Shown piece by piece: positions 4,184-5,171 of a stretch of 5,171 nucleotides of DNA. Location of the stretch: the NCBI GenBank assembly GCA_964604915.1, contig CAZSAA010000046.1, positions 1 to 5,171 on the forward strand. The letters are read 5' to 3'. A model generated the notes under the pieces. The model saw only the letters and a program-made list of their open reading frames with translations, searched no databases and had not been told where the DNA came from. A program made the position numbers and the translations under genes. How positions within the stretch are numbered: position 1 is the stretch's first letter; each line of letters opens with the position of its first letter. Source of the DNA: CAZSAA01 sp964604915 (GTDB taxonomy: Bacteria; Patescibacteriota; Patescibacteriia; Patescibacteriales; UBA12465).

Positions 4184-4645
4184 TCAATAATGGTAATCTT
4201 TGCCTGATGATATCGTAGCCGCCCGATACACCTGTTCATATAACAACAGGCGGGCCATCTCATGGGTGAAAGTCAGGCGCGATAGGGATAGGCGGGGGTA
4301 ACGGGCTTTAAAAGCGGATGAGAAACCGCTGGCACCGCCGATCACGAAAACAGTTTCTCCTGGCTGGCCTAGCATCTTAGAAAATTCCATCGAAGAAGGC
4401 ATATTTTGACCGTCTTCTGATAAAAGGAAGATGCGCAAGCCGGCTAGAGTTTCCAAGCGCTTAGCGATTAACGCCTCTTCCTTAGCCTGCGCCGCTTTAA
4501 GCGTAGCCGTATTGAAAGGGACCGCCCCTATCTCTATCAACTTCAATCGGACATAGGGATTGAAACGCTTGGTATAGTCATCGATAAGGGAGGCGATACG
4601 CTTCTCCTTCACCTTCCCTACCGCTATGATGGTGACCGCTATCAT
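4184..4645 (-). CDS. rlmH: 23S rRNA (pseudouridine1915-N3)-methyltransferase RlmH
   Basis: A 153-residue SPOUT-class methyltransferase, the family's usual length. RlmH methylates pseudouridine 1915 in helix 69 of 23S rRNA on assembled 70S ribosomes, using S-adenosylmethionine, and works as a dimer with a trefoil knot. The N-terminal strand is VTIIAVGKVKEK (4-15). LLSEDGQNMPSSMEF (74-88) occupies the LD..GK..SS position, VFVIGGASGF (99-108) is the glycine-rich SAM-binding loop, and LSLSRLTFTHEMARLLLYEQVYRAATISSGKDYHY (119-153) is the very characteristic C-terminus, ending with the catalytically important YHY-type tail. The start codon overlaps the upstream stop as ATGA and has an AGGA ribosome site (4654-4651) 5 nt away, so it is co-transcribed and probably translationally coupled with the YibE/F-like gene. 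Confidence is high. Confidence 0.96.
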   Translation of the reverse strand: MIAVTIIAVGKVKEKRIASLIDDYTKRFNPYVRLKLIEIGAVPFNTATLKAAQAKEEALIAKRLETLAGLRIFLLSEDGQNMPSSMEFSKMLGQPGETVFVIGGASGFSSAFKARYPRLSLSRLTFTHEMARLLLYEQVYRAATISSGKDYHY

Positions 4646-5171
4646 GACTTTCCTGCCTTAGCGAAACTGCGCGCCGAGAGCCAAGTGGCAATCGGCACGG
4701 CTAAGATTAAACCGAGCGAACCGGCCAAAGTACGGATTATCTCCGTTGCCAAGTCTTCGTTGTTTATCACGTGGATCCATTTGCCCGCTCCAGTCTCGCC
4801 GCTAGCTAACATGATGATCAGCGGCAGGGCAGCACCGGCATAGGCTAGGAACAAGGTATTAGTCATGCTGCTGATATGCGATTGCCCGACTCGGATTGCC
4901 CGGCGATACAGTTCGGAGGCACTTAGGGACTGATCAGTTTCTTTCAATTCCCGTACCACGGCGATCTGTGAGATCACCACGTCATCAAGGACGCCCAAAG
5001 CGCCAATGATGATACCGGAAAGCAATATACCCTTGAGACTTATCGCTTCCGTCCCGAAAGACACCAAAAAGGCTGATTCTTCGCTAGATACCCCCGAAAG
5101 TCGCGCCAGCCCCACGAACAAGACAGATAGTAAGACAGTCACTATTAAACTGATACTCATGCTCCCTACCG
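4642..5171 (-). CDS. YibE/F-like integral membrane protein, 3' part only
   Basis: The C-terminal part of a polytopic membrane protein of the YibE/F-like family, whose transport or other role is not established. About four membrane segments are visible, counting from the Met at 5160: residues 3-22, 42-64, 101-120 and 144-163. Family landmarks include GALGVLDDVVISQ (53-65), an amphipathic linker with LYRRAIRVGQSHISSMTNTLFLAYAGAALPL (84-114) and NNEDLATEIIRTLAGSLGLILAVPIATW (133-160). Full family members are usually some 350-400 residues, and this frame has no stop between 5160 and the window edge, so the true start almost certainly lies beyond 5171. The Met at 5160 has a GGGAG only one base away, too close for a normal ribosome site. 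The stop codon overlaps the rlmH start by 4 nt. Family call is fairly sure; substrate unknown. Confidence 0.88.
   Translation of the reverse strand, partial: VGSMSISLIVTVLLSVLFVGLARLSGVSSEESAFLVSFGTEAISLKGILLSGIIIGALGVLDDVVISQIAVVRELKETDQSLSASELYRRAIRVGQSHISSMTNTLFLAYAGAALPLIIMLASGETGAGKWIHVINNEDLATEIIRTLAGSLGLILAVPIATWLSARSFAKAGKS

Overview
The window looks like bacterial chromosomal sequence of moderate GC, with eleven protein genes packed closely together. It contains no RNA gene, CRISPR array, insertion sequence or recognisable origin. The organism is inferred only. The HU-type protein, the frequent lack of a Shine-Dalgarno site, the short genes of unknown family and the YibE/F-RlmH pairing all suggest an uncultivated small-genome lineage such as Patescibacteria (CPR). 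No phylogenetic marker here proves it.

Layout. At the left, a plus-strand bacteriohemerythrin (46-459) faces a minus-strand three-gene cassette read right to left: a HigB/Gp49-like toxin (1765-1352), an XRE-type HigA-like antitoxin (1368-955) and an uncharacterised, probably beta-rich 141-residue protein (953-528). The first two genes overlap by 17 nt and the third starts 1 nt after the second stops. A strong promoter with a palindrome in its spacer sits just before the toxin gene. Further right are a bidirectional terminator and a minus-strand HU gene (2202-1900) with a near-consensus promoter. Next comes a plus-strand gene (2527-2898) for a receiver-like protein that lacks the phosphorylation residues, closed by a hairpin terminator. 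The rest is on the minus strand: an AlkD-type DNA glycosylase (3696-2974), an unrecognised 106-residue protein (4059-3739) with its own promoter and terminator, and rlmH (4645-4184), which overlaps the 3' end of a YibE/F-like membrane protein gene that runs off the right edge.

How the genes fit together. The HigB-HigA-third-protein unit is the clearest accessory system. It is probably a self-repressed toxin-antitoxin operon with an extra co-translated partner. RlmH (ribosome maturation), HU (nucleoid) and AlkD (alkylation repair) are housekeeping or maintenance functions. The hemerythrin and the pseudo-receiver may have sensing or oxygen-handling roles, but nothing here links them directly. 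Transcription units are tightly abutted: terminator U-tracts run straight into the next gene's -35 box at two places, and alkD appears to be transcribed with almost no leader.

Bases 1-45 hold no complete gene; two frames end in stops at 22-24 and 29-31, and either could be the tail of an upstream gene. The 324-nt gap 2203-2526 is mostly divergent promoter sequence.
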